From assembly GCA_963819975.1 (NCBI GenBank), contig CAWFYE010000003.1, forward strand, positions 62,001-126,000: a DNA stretch of 64,000 nt, read 5' to 3'. Position 1 is the first letter of the stretch. Each line of letters begins with the position of its first letter. Both the position numbers and the translations under genes were made by a program. Shown in pieces: positions 8,557-17,620 of the stretch. Below the pieces are notes generated by a model. It was not told the origin of the DNA, made no database searches, and saw only the letters and a list, made by a program, of their open reading frames with translations. Origin of the DNA: Palsa-1392 sp963819975. GTDB taxonomy: Bacteria > Verrucomicrobiota > Verrucomicrobiia > Chthoniobacterales > UBA10450.

Positions 8557-11500
8557 GTGAAACCGAACCCTGCCAAGATGCTGGACGCGAACGAAGCGGT
8601 CGCGCGCATTGCCTACGCGCTCAGCGAAGTGATTGCGATCTATCCGATCACGCCCGCCTCGCCGATGGGTGAATGGGCCGACGCGTGGATGGCTAACCGC
8701 GTGAAAAATCTTTGGGGCACGGTGCCGGAAGTGATCGAAATGCAGAGCGAAGGCGGTGCGGCGGGAGCAATTCACGGCGCGCTTCAGACCGGAGCGCTCA
8801 GCAGCACCTTCACTTCCTCGCAGGGTTTGCTCCTGATGATCCCAAACATGTACAAGATCGCCGGTGAACTGACGCCGGTGGTCTTTCACATCGCGGCGCG
8901 TTCGATCGCGGCGCAGGCGCTCTCGATTTTTGGCGATCACAGCGATGTGATGGCGGCACGCGCGACTGGCTGGGCAATGCTCTGCTCAGCCTCGGTCCAG
9001 GAAGCGCAGGATTTCGCTCTCATCGCGCACGCCGCGACGCTCGAAGCGCGCATCCCGATTCTGCATTTCTTCGATGGCTTTCGCACTTCGCACGAAATCT
9101 CGAAGATCGATCTGCTGGACGAGGAAGTGTTGCGCGCGATGATCGACGAGAAGGGCGTGAGCGAGCATCGGGCGCGCGCTCTTTCGCCGGATCATCCGGT
9201 GATCCGCGGCACCGCGCAGAATCCCGATGTTTTTTTCCAGGCGCGGGAGGCGGTGAATCCATTTTATGCCGCCTGTCCCGGTGTCGTGCAGCGGGCGATG
9301 GATCGTTTTGGCGAATTGACCGGCCGGCACTACAGGCTCTTTGAATATCACGGCGCGCCGGATGCCGAGCGCGTCATCGTCCTGATGGGCTCGGGCGCCG
9401 AAGCGGCGCACGAGACGGTCGATTTCCTGAACGAACGGGGTGAAAAAGTCGGCCTCCTGAAAGTGCGGCTTTATCGGCCTTTCGATGCCGTGGAGTTTGT
9501 CGCCGTTCTGCCGGAAAGCGTGGATGCGATCGCGGTGCTCGACCGCACCAAGGAGCCGGGATCGTTAGGCGAGCCGCTCTATCTCGATTGCGTGCATGCA
9601 CTCTACGAGGATGAGCGGGACGATCTCTGCGTGGTGGGCGGGCGCTACGGTTTGTCTTCGAAAGAATTCACGCCCGCCATGATCAAGGCGGTTTTCGACA
9701 ATCTCGCGCAACCCGAGCCTAAAAATCATTTCACGATCGGCATCAAAGACGATCTCTCGCACTCCAGCCTCGAGTTTGATCCCGACTTTTCAATCGAGCC
9801 TGACGATGTTGTGCGCGCGCTGTTTTTCGGACTCGGCGCGGACGGGACCGTGGGAGCGAACAAGCAGTCGATCAAGATCATCGGCGAGAATACGGATTAC
9901 TTCGCGCAGGGATATTTCGTTTACGACTCCAAAAAATCCGGCGCTATGACGATTTCGCATCTGCGCTTCGGACCGCGGCCGATTCGTTCGACCTATCTCA
10001 TCAACCGGGCAAGTTTCGTTGCCTGTCACCAGCCGTTTCTGCTCGAGACGCAGGAGGTGCTGAAGGACCTTGCGCCGGGCGGAACATTCCTGCTCAACTC
10101 ACCCTTCGCGTCGGAGCGCGTCTGGGAACATCTGCCGGAAAACGCACAGCGCCGATTGATCGAGCAGCGAGCGAAATTTTTCCTGATCGATGCCAACCAG
10201 GTGGCGCGCGATTGCGGCATGGGCGGCCGGATCAATATCGTGATGCAAACCTGTTTCTTCGCCATTTCCGGCGTGCTGCCGCCAGAGAAGGCGATCGAAG
10301 CAATCAAGAATTCTATCCGCAAAACTTACTCCGGGAAAGGCGACGAGATCGTGCAGATGAATCTGCGTGTGGTCGATGAAACCCTCGCGCATCTCTACGA
10401 AGTACCGGTTGCCAAGGCCGTCATTCCGCGGCCACCGGTAACGAACGGCGAGCTTAAACGCGCGCCAGAATTTGTCCGCAACATCCTCGGCGAACTGATC
10501 TCCGGGCGGGGCGATAGCGTGCCGGTGAGCGCTCTGCCTAACGACGGCACCTATCCCACCGGCACGACGCAATTCGAGAAACGCAACCTGGCGAGCGAGG
10601 TGCCGGTGTGGGATCCGGCAGTCTGCATCCAGTGCGGCAAATGCGTCCTCGTCTGTCCGCACTCCGTCATTCGGAGCAAGGTCTACGAAGAGCCGGTGCT
10701 CGCCGGAGCGCCTGCGACATTCAAATCGCGCGACGCGCGGCTTCCAGACTGGAAAGGATTGAAATACACCCTCCAGGTGGCAGTCGAGGATTGCACCGGC
10801 TGCGGCATCTGCATCGATGTCTGTCCGGCACGCAACAAATCGGAAGCGCGGCTGAAAGCGATCAACATGCAACCGCAGTTGCCCCTGCGAGAGAGCGAGC
10901 GCGCGAACTGGAATTTCTTCCTCTCCGTTCCGGAAATGGATCGGCGCCGCGTTTCCGGCGAAAGCGTGCGCCAGATGCAGGTGCAGCAGCCGCTCTTCGA
11001 ATTCTCCGGGGCCTGCGCGGGTTGTGGCGAGACGCCCTACATCAAATTGCTCACGCAACTTTTTGGCGATCGCCTCTTAATCGCGAACGCAACCGGGTGT
11101 TCCTCGATCTATGGCGGCAATCTCCCGACCACGCCCTACACAAAAAACGCTGAGGGAAGGGGACCCGCCTGGGCGAATTCGCTTTTTGAAGACAACGCTG
11201 AGTTTGGCCTCGGGTTCCGCGTCTCCCTCGACAAACAGCAGGAGTACGCGGGCGAACTTCTTCATCGTCTCTACCCGCAGGTCGGCCGAATGTTGGCGAC
11301 GGAAATTCTCAACGCGCGGCAGCGCGACGAAGCCGATATCTTCGAGCAGCGAGCGCGGGTCGAAGAGCTGAAACGCAAACTGACGGCGCTCGATGATCCG
11401 TATGCGAAACGGTTGCTCGGACTGGCCGACCTGCTGGTGCGCAAAAGCGTCTGGATCGTGGGCGGCGACGGCTGGGGCTACGACATCGGCTTCGGCGGGC

Positions 11501-12135
11501 TCGACCATGTCCTGGCCAGCGGACGCAACGTGAAAGTGCTGCTGCTGGACACCGAGGTTTACTCAAACACCGGCGGGCAATGTTCAAAGGCGACACCGCG
11601 TGCCGCGGTCGCGAAGTTCGCCTCCGGCGGGAAACGCGCGCCGAAAAAGGATCTCGGCCTGATGGCGATGACTTACGGCACGATCTACGTGGCTTCGGTC
11701 GCGATGGGGGCGAAGGACGAGCACACCTTGAAGGCCTTTCTCGAAGCGGAAGCTTACGACGGCCCGGCGCTCATCATCGCTTACAGCCATTGCATTGCGC
11801 ACGGGATCAACATGACGACCGCGATGCAAAACCAAAAAGCGGCGGTCCATGCCGGTCAGTGGCTTCTCTATCGCTACAATCCCGATCGTGCGCAGCGGGG
11901 AGAGAATCCGCTCCAGCTCGATTCGCCCGCGCCGCGCTCGAAAGTGACCGATTACTTCGCGCTCGAGAACCGCTTCAAGATGCTCGGCAAGACCGATCCG
12001 CGCGGGGCCAGAGAGTTGCTTCAGCGTGCGCAGGCGGATGTGGATACGCGCCGGGCGCTCTATGAATTTCTCGCAGCGCGAAACTTCAACCAACCAGCGT
12101 CCCATGAACCTAACGACAAGCTATCTCGGATTTAA
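8557..12135 (+). CDS. nifJ: Pyruvate:ferredoxin (flavodoxin) oxidoreductase
   Basis: The 1192-residue single-chain enzyme converts pyruvate and CoA to acetyl-CoA and CO2 and reduces ferredoxin or flavodoxin. The N-terminal pyrimidine-binding domain opens with AIYPITPASPMGEWAD. Two 4Fe-4S clusters are visible: CIQCGKCVLVCP near residue 690 and CTGCGICIDVCP near 750. A further cluster/TPP region starts at GACAGCGETPY (about 819). The diphosphate-binding motif GDGWGYDIGFGGLDH lies near 970 and TEVYSNTGGQ follows. I took the GTG at 8557; an ATG at 8578 is nearly as good, because the family consensus begins close to it and neither has a strong ribosome site. It overlaps the downstream dihydroorotate-dehydrogenase-like gene by 32 bp. 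The gene indicates low-potential electron metabolism, unusual beside an aerobic oxidase cluster. Confidence 0.95.
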   Translation: MKPNPAKMLDANEAVARIAYALSEVIAIYPITPASPMGEWADAWMANRVKNLWGTVPEVIEMQSEGGAAGAIHGALQTGALSSTFTSSQGLLLMIPNMYKIAGELTPVVFHIAARSIAAQALSIFGDHSDVMAARATGWAMLCSASVQEAQDFALIAHAATLEARIPILHFFDGFRTSHEISKIDLLDEEVLRAMIDEKGVSEHRARALSPDHPVIRGTAQNPDVFFQAREAVNPFYAACPGVVQRAMDRFGELTGRHYRLFEYHGAPDAERVIVLMGSGAEAAHETVDFLNERGEKVGLLKVRLYRPFDAVEFVAVLPESVDAIAVLDRTKEPGSLGEPLYLDCVHALYEDERDDLCVVGGRYGLSSKEFTPAMIKAVFDNLAQPEPKNHFTIGIKDDLSHSSLEFDPDFSIEPDDVVRALFFGLGADGTVGANKQSIKIIGENTDYFAQGYFVYDSKKSGAMTISHLRFGPRPIRSTYLINRASFVACHQPFLLETQEVLKDLAPGGTFLLNSPFASERVWEHLPENAQRRLIEQRAKFFLIDANQVARDCGMGGRINIVMQTCFFAISGVLPPEKAIEAIKNSIRKTYSGKGDEIVQMNLRVVDETLAHLYEVPVAKAVIPRPPVTNGELKRAPEFVRNILGELISGRGDSVPVSALPNDGTYPTGTTQFEKRNLASEVPVWDPAVCIQCGKCVLVCPHSVIRSKVYEEPVLAGAPATFKSRDARLPDWKGLKYTLQVAVEDCTGCGICIDVCPARNKSEARLKAINMQPQLPLRESERANWNFFLSVPEMDRRRVSGESVRQMQVQQPLFEFSGACAGCGETPYIKLLTQLFGDRLLIANATGCSSIYGGNLPTTPYTKNAEGRGPAWANSLFEDNAEFGLGFRVSLDKQQEYAGELLHRLYPQVGRMLATEILNARQRDEADIFEQRARVEELKRKLTALDDPYAKRLLGLADLLVRKSVWIVGGDGWGYDIGFGGLDHVLASGRNVKVLLLDTEVYSNTGGQCSKATPRAAVAKFASGGKRAPKKDLGLMAMTYGTIYVASVAMGAKDEHTLKAFLEAEAYDGPALIIAYSHCIAHGINMTTAMQNQKAAVHAGQWLLYRYNPDRAQRGENPLQLDSPAPRSKVTDYFALENRFKMLGKTDPRGARELLQRAQADVDTRRALYEFLAARNFNQPASHEPNDKLSRI

Positions 12136-13105
12136 GTTGCGCACACCGCTCGTCCCGTCCGCCTCGCCGCTTTCGGAAAAGATCGACAACATCAAACGAA
12201 TGGAAGATGCGGGCGCGCCCGCGGTTGTCTTTCATTCCCTCTTCGAAGAGCAGGTCCGGCGTGAGCGACACGAGCTCCAGTATTACCTCGACCAGGGGAC
12301 GGAAAGTTATGCCGAAGCGCTCACGTTTTTCCCCGAGCATGCCGAGTTCAAGGTCGGGCCGGAAGCTTATCTCGAGCACATCTCTCAGGCCAAAGCCGCC
12401 GTCAGTATTCCGATAATCGGGAGCCTCAATGGCACGACCTTTGGCGGCTGGATGAATTATGCGCAGCAGATCGAACAAGCCGGCGCGGACGCGCTCGAGC
12501 TCAACATCTACTCCATTCCGAGCGATCCGGAGCAGAGCGCGGAAGATATCGAGTCGAGCTATCTAACGATCCTCTCTTCGGTGAAGGCGCAATTGAAAAT
12601 CCCGGTGGCGATGAAGCTCAGTCCTTTTTTCACCAACTTCGCTCAGTTCGCGCACCGGGCCGACAACCACGGCGCGGATGCGCTCGTGCTCTTCAACCGT
12701 TTCTATCAGCCGGACATCGAACTCGAGACCCTGGAGATTTCGCCTAACGTTTTGCTGAGCACGCCCATGGCAATGCGCCTGCCGATGCGCTGGATCGCGA
12801 TGCTATACGGCCGAATCGGAGGCAGCCTCGCTGCGACCAGCGGAATCCATCGCGCAACTGACGCGCTCAAGATGCTGATGGCCGGTGCCGACGTGACCAT
12901 GCTTTGTTCGGTTCTACTGCGGCGCGGGATCGAGCACATCCAGGTGATCGAGCGCGAAATGCGGGAATGGATGGAGGAGCACGAATACGAATCGGTCGAA
13001 CAACTCAAAGGCAGCATGAGCCAGAAAAATTGTCCCGATCCGAGTGCCTTCGAGCGCGCTCAATACATGCGCGCTCTCTCGAGTTATCCGATGCCGAACA
13101 GATAG
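12104..13105 (+). CDS. Dihydroorotate dehydrogenase-like flavoprotein
   Basis: The 333-residue protein has the FMN-binding TIM barrel of class I dihydroorotate dehydrogenases. It starts MNLTTSYLGFKLRTPLVPSA, continues with IIGSLNGTTFGGW, GADALELNIYSIP, VAMKLSPFFTN and GADALVLFNRFYQ, and ends with the phosphate-binding ATSGIHRATDALK. Close relatives are often encoded beside nifJ-type genes and are labelled 'dihydroorotate dehydrogenase-like'. True pyrimidine synthesis is therefore not certain. The ATG at 12104 was chosen because it begins exactly at the family start. Longer upstream starts fall deep inside nifJ. The 32 bp overlap suggests coupled translation. Confidence 0.8.
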   Translation: MNLTTSYLGFKLRTPLVPSASPLSEKIDNIKRMEDAGAPAVVFHSLFEEQVRRERHELQYYLDQGTESYAEALTFFPEHAEFKVGPEAYLEHISQAKAAVSIPIIGSLNGTTFGGWMNYAQQIEQAGADALELNIYSIPSDPEQSAEDIESSYLTILSSVKAQLKIPVAMKLSPFFTNFAQFAHRADNHGADALVLFNRFYQPDIELETLEISPNVLLSTPMAMRLPMRWIAMLYGRIGGSLAATSGIHRATDALKMLMAGADVTMLCSVLLRRGIEHIQVIEREMREWMEEHEYESVEQLKGSMSQKNCPDPSAFERAQYMRALSSYPMPNR

Positions 13106-13168
13106 GGCGGCCCCGTCGCTTTCACCTTCGTCCGCACCGCGCGTGGATCCGCCGTTCAAGAAAACTGC

Positions 13169-13185
13169 GAACCCCGCTCGGGTTC
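13169..13185. terminator. Short stem-loop between convergent genes
   Basis: GAACCC (13169-13174) pairs with GGGTTC (13180-13185) around a five-base loop. The site lies in the 114-base spacer between the ends of the dihydroorotate-dehydrogenase-like gene and aldo/keto reductase copy B. There is no clear T-run, so a terminator role is only suggested by position. A TCGTTAGAG variant of the dispersed 9-mer follows directly. Confidence 0.3.
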
Positions 13186-13219
13186 TTCGTTAGAGTCAAT
13201 AGGACCGGGCGCGCTCCGG

Positions 13220-14353
13220 TTAGGTGGCGTGGACCAGATCCTGGGTCGGGAGGATGCGCCAGCGCCTCGCGACGACTTCCAGCTCGGGGTTGAGCGACCA
13301 GCGATCGGGCAGGGGATCGCCGCTATGCTCGGCGCTCCCGCCTTTCAAACTCATGCAGTTGGAGTTATCTCCGATCTCGGTGATCTGGGCGCACTCATCG
13401 TCGGTCAGAGTCACTTCTGGGAGCGACGCCAGCTCTTCGACCTTGGTCTCAATGCGTTTCGCGTTCGCGCCTGGTTCCTGGATCAACGTTGGCACCACAC
13501 TTTGCACCGGCCCATGCTGCAGATTCCAGATACAGGCGAGCTGCAACATCGTGAGGCCATGCGCGTCAGCGATCTTGCGCATCCGGTCGATTTTTTCCGC
13601 GCCCGCCTCCACCCAGCCGGCCGGGCGAAAAGTGCGATGATCGCGCGGCGCGAATTGATGACCCGGTTTCACGTCGTCGTGGAAAAGCCCGCCGTAATCG
13701 ACGACTCGTGTGATGATTCTGGTCCCGGTTTTCTCCGCAGCGGGGAGGGCGAGCCGGCCCGGCCAGGGTTCGAGCGGATTAAGGATGATCATCGCCCAGT
13801 CGATCAATCCCTGAAAACGCTCGAGGCAAAGAATGAGGTCGAGGGTGAAACCGTTCGCCGGACCGGGAGCGACTCCGAGTTGAGTCGTTAGGCCAGCTTC
13901 TTTCAGTTTTTCCATCCCTTTCCACACTGCGTCGCTGGTATAGCCGGTTTGATCGGGATTATGGAGGAGGAGGAGATCGAAGCGATCGGCCCGGCAACGG
14001 GCGAGCGATTTCTCCACCGCAGAGCGCAAATAGCTCGCATAGTCAGCTGGCTTGCGTAGAGCGGAATTCGTGAAGCGGGGGAATCCTTTCGATCCGTCGC
14101 GTTGTCCCTCGTAAAAATCGTGTCCGATCGCGCCGACCAGGCAATAGCTGTCCCGTGCGATTCCCTCCAGCGCGCGCCCGAGGAGCAAATCGGCTTCGCC
14201 CGAGCCATAGACATCTGCGGTCAGGAAGGTGCGGATTCCCTTCTCGTAGGCGAGACGAACGAGCGCGAGAAAGCGATCGTCATCCAACGGTTCGCCAAAG
14301 TGCATGAAAAGTCCTGCACTCCACATTCCAAAAGCGGTTCTGGTCAGTTGCAT
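13220..14353 (-). CDS. Aldo/keto reductase family protein (copy B)
   Basis: The 377-residue product is a close paralogue of the protein at 3674-4828. Both begin MQLTRT, share the TADVYG active-site segment and DLLLLHNPDQTGYTSD, and match through the GGSAEHxGDPLPDRW region. They then diverge in the last about 25 residues. I placed the start at the ATG at 14353, matching copy A. A longer frame would add eight residues. The role is NAD(P)H-dependent carbonyl reduction of an unknown substrate. It sits between the nifJ pair and the respiratory block, and its stop faces the stop of the dihydroorotate-dehydrogenase-like gene. Confidence 0.85.
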   Translation of the reverse strand: MQLTRTAFGMWSAGLFMHFGEPLDDDRFLALVRLAYEKGIRTFLTADVYGSGEADLLLGRALEGIARDSYCLVGAIGHDFYEGQRDGSKGFPRFTNSALRKPADYASYLRSAVEKSLARCRADRFDLLLLHNPDQTGYTSDAVWKGMEKLKEAGLTTQLGVAPGPANGFTLDLILCLERFQGLIDWAMIILNPLEPWPGRLALPAAEKTGTRIITRVVDYGGLFHDDVKPGHQFAPRDHRTFRPAGWVEAGAEKIDRMRKIADAHGLTMLQLACIWNLQHGPVQSVVPTLIQEPGANAKRIETKVEELASLPEVTLTDDECAQITEIGDNSNCMSLKGGSAEHSGDPLPDRWSLNPELEVVARRWRILPTQDLVHAT

Positions 14354-14413
14354 GAGCTTAAATTCATAATACTCCATCCCGGCCCATCACAACCTCGCGC
14401 GAGCAGCGGCGAA

Positions 14414-15136
14414 CTAGCACGATGGACTCCCGGCCGCGAGCCGGCGCGCGCGGCGAAGAACCACCAGTTGCAGCAGGTAATACGACAGAACGACACAGCA
14501 GAGCGTGGCCGAGAAAAGCAAGAGCGCGTAAAGCACGTCCGAATGTCGGCCAACCCAGTCGCTCTCTCCGGCGGCGACCCGCAACGCCGCGTCGATGTCG
14601 TTCCCGGTATAATTGTCTCCGTAAATCCATTTCGCGATGTGGAGATTGCCGTCTAAAAACACAAGAACGTTTGGATGGGTGAATTCTTTTCCCGCCTCGC
14701 CGTATTGAAATCCGATCGACTCGAGCAGGGCCGCGATTTCCGGCTTGGAGGCGGTACCGACCGACCAGCTGAGAGGGATATTTTCGCGCGAACGGTAGCG
14801 AAGCAAAACGTCCGGAGTATCGGTGGGATCGAACGAAAATAGCAGGACACGATATTGAGTCGGATCGGCCACGGCATCGGTCAGGACGGATTTTAGGTGG
14901 GCGAGGTTTGTGACGCAGGCTGTCCGGCAACGAGTATAGACCGGCAGGAGGATGACCGGGTAGCCAACCAATTCCGACATGCGATGAGGACGCCCAGTTT
15001 CATCGATCCAGCTAACCGGCGCGACTGCTTTCCCGATTTGTGGTGAAACATCTTCGACTAACCCACCGAAGATTGGAGCCGCAACGGTCAACGTCGCCAC
15101 AAAAGTTGGAAACAGGCGCTTAACCAAAACATTCAC
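14414..15136 (-). CDS. SCO1/SenC-type copper chaperone for cytochrome oxidase
   Basis: The 240-residue protein has a thioredoxin-like SCO domain with the copper-binding CRTAC pair in LLPVYTRCRTACVTN and the third ligand His in KEFTHPN. The N-terminus looks like a signal peptide or anchor. A clear membrane helix (LYALLLFSATLCCVVLSYYLLQL) near the C-terminus is unusual for SCO proteins, which normally have only an N-terminal anchor. SCO proteins deliver copper to the CuA site of subunit II. This fits its position: it is the last gene of the respiratory block and overlaps oxidase subunit I by 4 bp. Confidence 0.88.
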   Translation of the reverse strand: MNVLVKRLFPTFVATLTVAAPIFGGLVEDVSPQIGKAVAPVSWIDETGRPHRMSELVGYPVILLPVYTRCRTACVTNLAHLKSVLTDAVADPTQYRVLLFSFDPTDTPDVLLRYRSRENIPLSWSVGTASKPEIAALLESIGFQYGEAGKEFTHPNVLVFLDGNLHIAKWIYGDNYTGNDIDAALRVAAGESDWVGRHSDVLYALLLFSATLCCVVLSYYLLQLVVLRRARRLAAGSPSC

Positions 15137-16839
15137 GGGCTAGGCCGGCCGGGGAGGGATAACGGATTGTTAGGGGAGTAGGCGGGGGCGCCGGGAAAAC
15201 CGCTTCGAATCGTCTGCGTGATCGGCGGAGCGTAGGCGATGACGAGGAGGAGCGCGGCGCCGATCAGCCACGGCGTGAAGCTTTGCACGGCGGGCACGCG
15301 CTCATCGTGATACGGCTCGGATACAATCAGTTCGAGCGCGCCCTGCCGCGTGGCTTTGCCAAAGAGTGTGGCGAAGAAGACAACAAAGAAGATAAGCGCG
15401 GCGATCGTCATGAGAATGCCGCCGATTGTGGTGCAGACTCTCGCGAACTGCCAGTCGGCCTGATAGAGCGGGGATTGGGGGTTGGCATAGGTCAGTCCGA
15501 GATTTGTGCGGCGTGGTTCGCCGGCGGCGCCCCCGACAAATCCGCCGGTGGAAAAAATCATAATCCCGACCGTCCAGAGATAGGGCACCCAGACATTGGC
15601 GCGCGGGAATTTGATCTCCTTGCCAGTCAGCGTCGCGACCAGAAACAAGCTCATCCCGATGAAGGAAAGAAAGACGGGGCCGGCAACCGTTTGATGGAAA
15701 TGCGCCGGCAGCCAGGAGGTGTTGTGCACGACGTTGTTCAGGTTGTAGGACGCGTTGATGATCCCGGTAATCCCGCCAAAGACGAAAATGACCAGTCCGG
15801 AAAAGAGATACGAGAAGAGCCAGCGATCGGTGTCGAGATAAGGTAGCTTCTTCCACCACCCGAGGAGCCCGCGGCCACCCCGTTGCAGCGCGCCATGCTC
15901 CAGCGAGGCGGCCATGGTAAAGGCAGTCGCGAAACTTGGCACCGCCACGAGCATGGTAAAGAAAGCGTGAACAAACTTCCACGTGTCACTGATCCCCGGC
16001 TCGGTGAACTGGTGATGAATACCGACCGGCGCGGAAAAGAGCACGAGCCAGAGAAAGGTCAGCCGTCCGGCAAAATCCGAGTAGAGCTTCCCGCCCGCAA
16101 GCTTGGGCAGCATGGTGTAATACATGACGTAGGCCGGGAGCAGCCAGAAATAGACGAGCGGATGGCCGAAGAACCAGAAGAGCATCCGAGAGAGGGGCAC
16201 GTTGACCGTCGCGACCCAGCCCATCGACCAGGGAATGAGGAAGAAGAGAATCTCGATCGCCACCGGGATGGTGGCGATGACCCAAACGATGAAAGTGGCG
16301 AACATGCCAACAACGGCGAGGGGGATTTTTGCCTCAGGATGCTCGCGTTTCCAGGCAAAGTAAGGGGGCAACCAGTTGAGGAACGCGATCCAGGAACCAA
16401 CCACCACCAGGACGAGCCCGACGTAAAACGCCGGATGAGCCCGCAACGGCGGATAAAAAGTATAGAGCACTGTCGCCTTGCCGGAAAGAATCGCGGCCGC
16501 AGCCAGGAGGGTGCCGATCACCATCAGGGCAAAGGAGAGCCAGGCCACTTTCATGTGGATCGGCCGGCGCAGGTGATAACGGACGACGGCGTAGCCAAAG
16601 GCGACCGCGAAGAAGGTCGTGAAGACGATCGCGTTCACCGTGCCGTGCAGAGTTAGCCCCTGAAAATATTCGAGACCTAGAAACTGTGTGCTCCGGATGA
16701 TGCCGGCCCGATAGAGCACCTGGAGCAGGCCGTGATAAATACCGAGCACAAGGAGGACGATCGGGAAGACGATTTCAATCACGATCATCCGCTTCAGCCC
16801 GGGCTCAATCGTCAAGCTTTGGTCGTTTGAAGTTTGCAT
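15133..16839 (-). CDS. Cytochrome c oxidase subunit I, ba3 (B-family) type
   Basis: The 568-residue multi-helix protein is the heme-copper catalytic subunit that reduces oxygen to water and pumps protons. The B-family signature is clear: LTLHGTVNAIVFT for the low-spin heme ligand, FFGHPLVYFWLLPAY (CuB His and cross-linked Tyr), GIHHQFTEPG (the other CuB histidines) and WLPAHFHQTVAG for the two proximal heme ligands. The spacing and 'PLVYFW' text resemble Thermus ba3 rather than A-type or cbb3 enzymes. The block has no subunit III, which is normal for ba3 oxidases. It lies between SCO (4 bp overlap) and subunit II (5-base gap). B-family enzymes usually work at low oxygen. Confidence 0.92.
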   Translation of the reverse strand: MQTSNDQSLTIEPGLKRMIVIEIVFPIVLLVLGIYHGLLQVLYRAGIIRSTQFLGLEYFQGLTLHGTVNAIVFTTFFAVAFGYAVVRYHLRRPIHMKVAWLSFALMVIGTLLAAAAILSGKATVLYTFYPPLRAHPAFYVGLVLVVVGSWIAFLNWLPPYFAWKREHPEAKIPLAVVGMFATFIVWVIATIPVAIEILFFLIPWSMGWVATVNVPLSRMLFWFFGHPLVYFWLLPAYVMYYTMLPKLAGGKLYSDFAGRLTFLWLVLFSAPVGIHHQFTEPGISDTWKFVHAFFTMLVAVPSFATAFTMAASLEHGALQRGGRGLLGWWKKLPYLDTDRWLFSYLFSGLVIFVFGGITGIINASYNLNNVVHNTSWLPAHFHQTVAGPVFLSFIGMSLFLVATLTGKEIKFPRANVWVPYLWTVGIMIFSTGGFVGGAAGEPRRTNLGLTYANPQSPLYQADWQFARVCTTIGGILMTIAALIFFVVFFATLFGKATRQGALELIVSEPYHDERVPAVQSFTPWLIGAALLLVIAYAPPITQTIRSGFPGAPAYSPNNPLSLPGRPSP

Positions 16840-16844
16840 CGTGG

Positions 16845-17615
16845 TTACTTCAGGGTCTTCAGGTAGGCAATGATCTCACTCACCTCCTGCTCGGTCAGTT
16901 CGGGTTCGGGCATGAGGTCATCGTAGCCAGCGACAATCTTGTGGTCGGGATCGAGGATCGCCTCGCGCAGGTAGGCGTCGTCGACCGTCACAATCGAGCC
17001 GTCGGTCATCTTTTCGGTTCGCCCATAGATGCCCTTGAAGGAGGGAGCGAGGTCTGCGTCTGCAGTCATCGAGTGGCAGCTCATGCATTCCTTGGCTTCG
17101 AGCAGTTTGTAACGCGGATCAGTTGGAACTTGCGCCGCCGGCGCACTGGGCTGCGGATGAAAGCTCGCCGCATCCACCACGCGGAGAGTCGCGGCCATGC
17201 GATCGTGCCCGGTCCCGCAGTATTCGTGGCAGAGCAGTTGATAGGAGCGCGGTTTGGCGAATTTGACCCGCGTATAGTTCACCACCCCGGGCACGGCCAT
17301 GAGGTTGAGATCGGTGCCTAGTAGGATCAGCCCATGCGTGACGTCTGCCGTGCTGAGATAGATGTCGACGGTCGATCCGGCCGGGACCGTTACCTCCTGG
17401 GGTTCGAAGCGCCACATGCGGGCGACGTAGTGCAGCTCGTAATGCGTCGGCGAATGGGTGATCAGTTCGCCCTTTTCAAACGGCTTTACACTCGTGAGGC
17501 AGGTCGGCAGACCGACATGAAATGTGTTGATTGCGAGAGCAGCGAAGCCAAAAAGCAAGAGAACAAAGACGAGAGCAACCCAAACGATCCGTTTTTCCAA
17601 CTGGGTGATCGTCAT
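16845..17615 (-). CDS. Cytochrome c oxidase subunit II with CuA site fused to a cytochrome c domain
   Basis: The 256-residue product has one N-terminal membrane helix (WVALVFVLLLFGFAALAI) and a periplasmic cupredoxin domain. Its CuA ligands are seen in CHEYCGTGHDRM plus the earlier His in TADVTHGL. A C-terminal class I cytochrome c domain carries the heme site CMSCH and the Met ligand region LMPEPELTEQE. The subunit takes electrons from a soluble or membrane cytochrome c and passes them through CuA to subunit I. Fused cytochrome domains are known in caa3-type subunits, while ba3 subunit II normally lacks one. The mix is therefore notable. The ATG at 17615 (MTITQLEK) was preferred over the ORF's earlier start at 17660, because it removes 15 residues that overlap the subunit IIa gene. 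Confidence 0.92.
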   Translation of the reverse strand: MTITQLEKRIVWVALVFVLLLFGFAALAINTFHVGLPTCLTSVKPFEKGELITHSPTHYELHYVARMWRFEPQEVTVPAGSTVDIYLSTADVTHGLILLGTDLNLMAVPGVVNYTRVKFAKPRSYQLLCHEYCGTGHDRMAATLRVVDAASFHPQPSAPAAQVPTDPRYKLLEAKECMSCHSMTADADLAPSFKGIYGRTEKMTDGSIVTVDDAYLREAILDPDHKIVAGYDDLMPEPELTEQEVSEIIAYLKTLK

Positions 17616-17620
17616 CGCCG

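Noticed and set aside
10099..11058. 319-residue open frame on the minus strand inside nifJ
   Set aside because: nifJ shows intact cluster and TPP motifs over the same bases; the other frame has none.
13201..13230. CGGTTAGGTGG as a copy of the dispersed motif
   Set aside because: It matches only part of the core (G before TTAGG, T after), so it was not counted as an exact copy.
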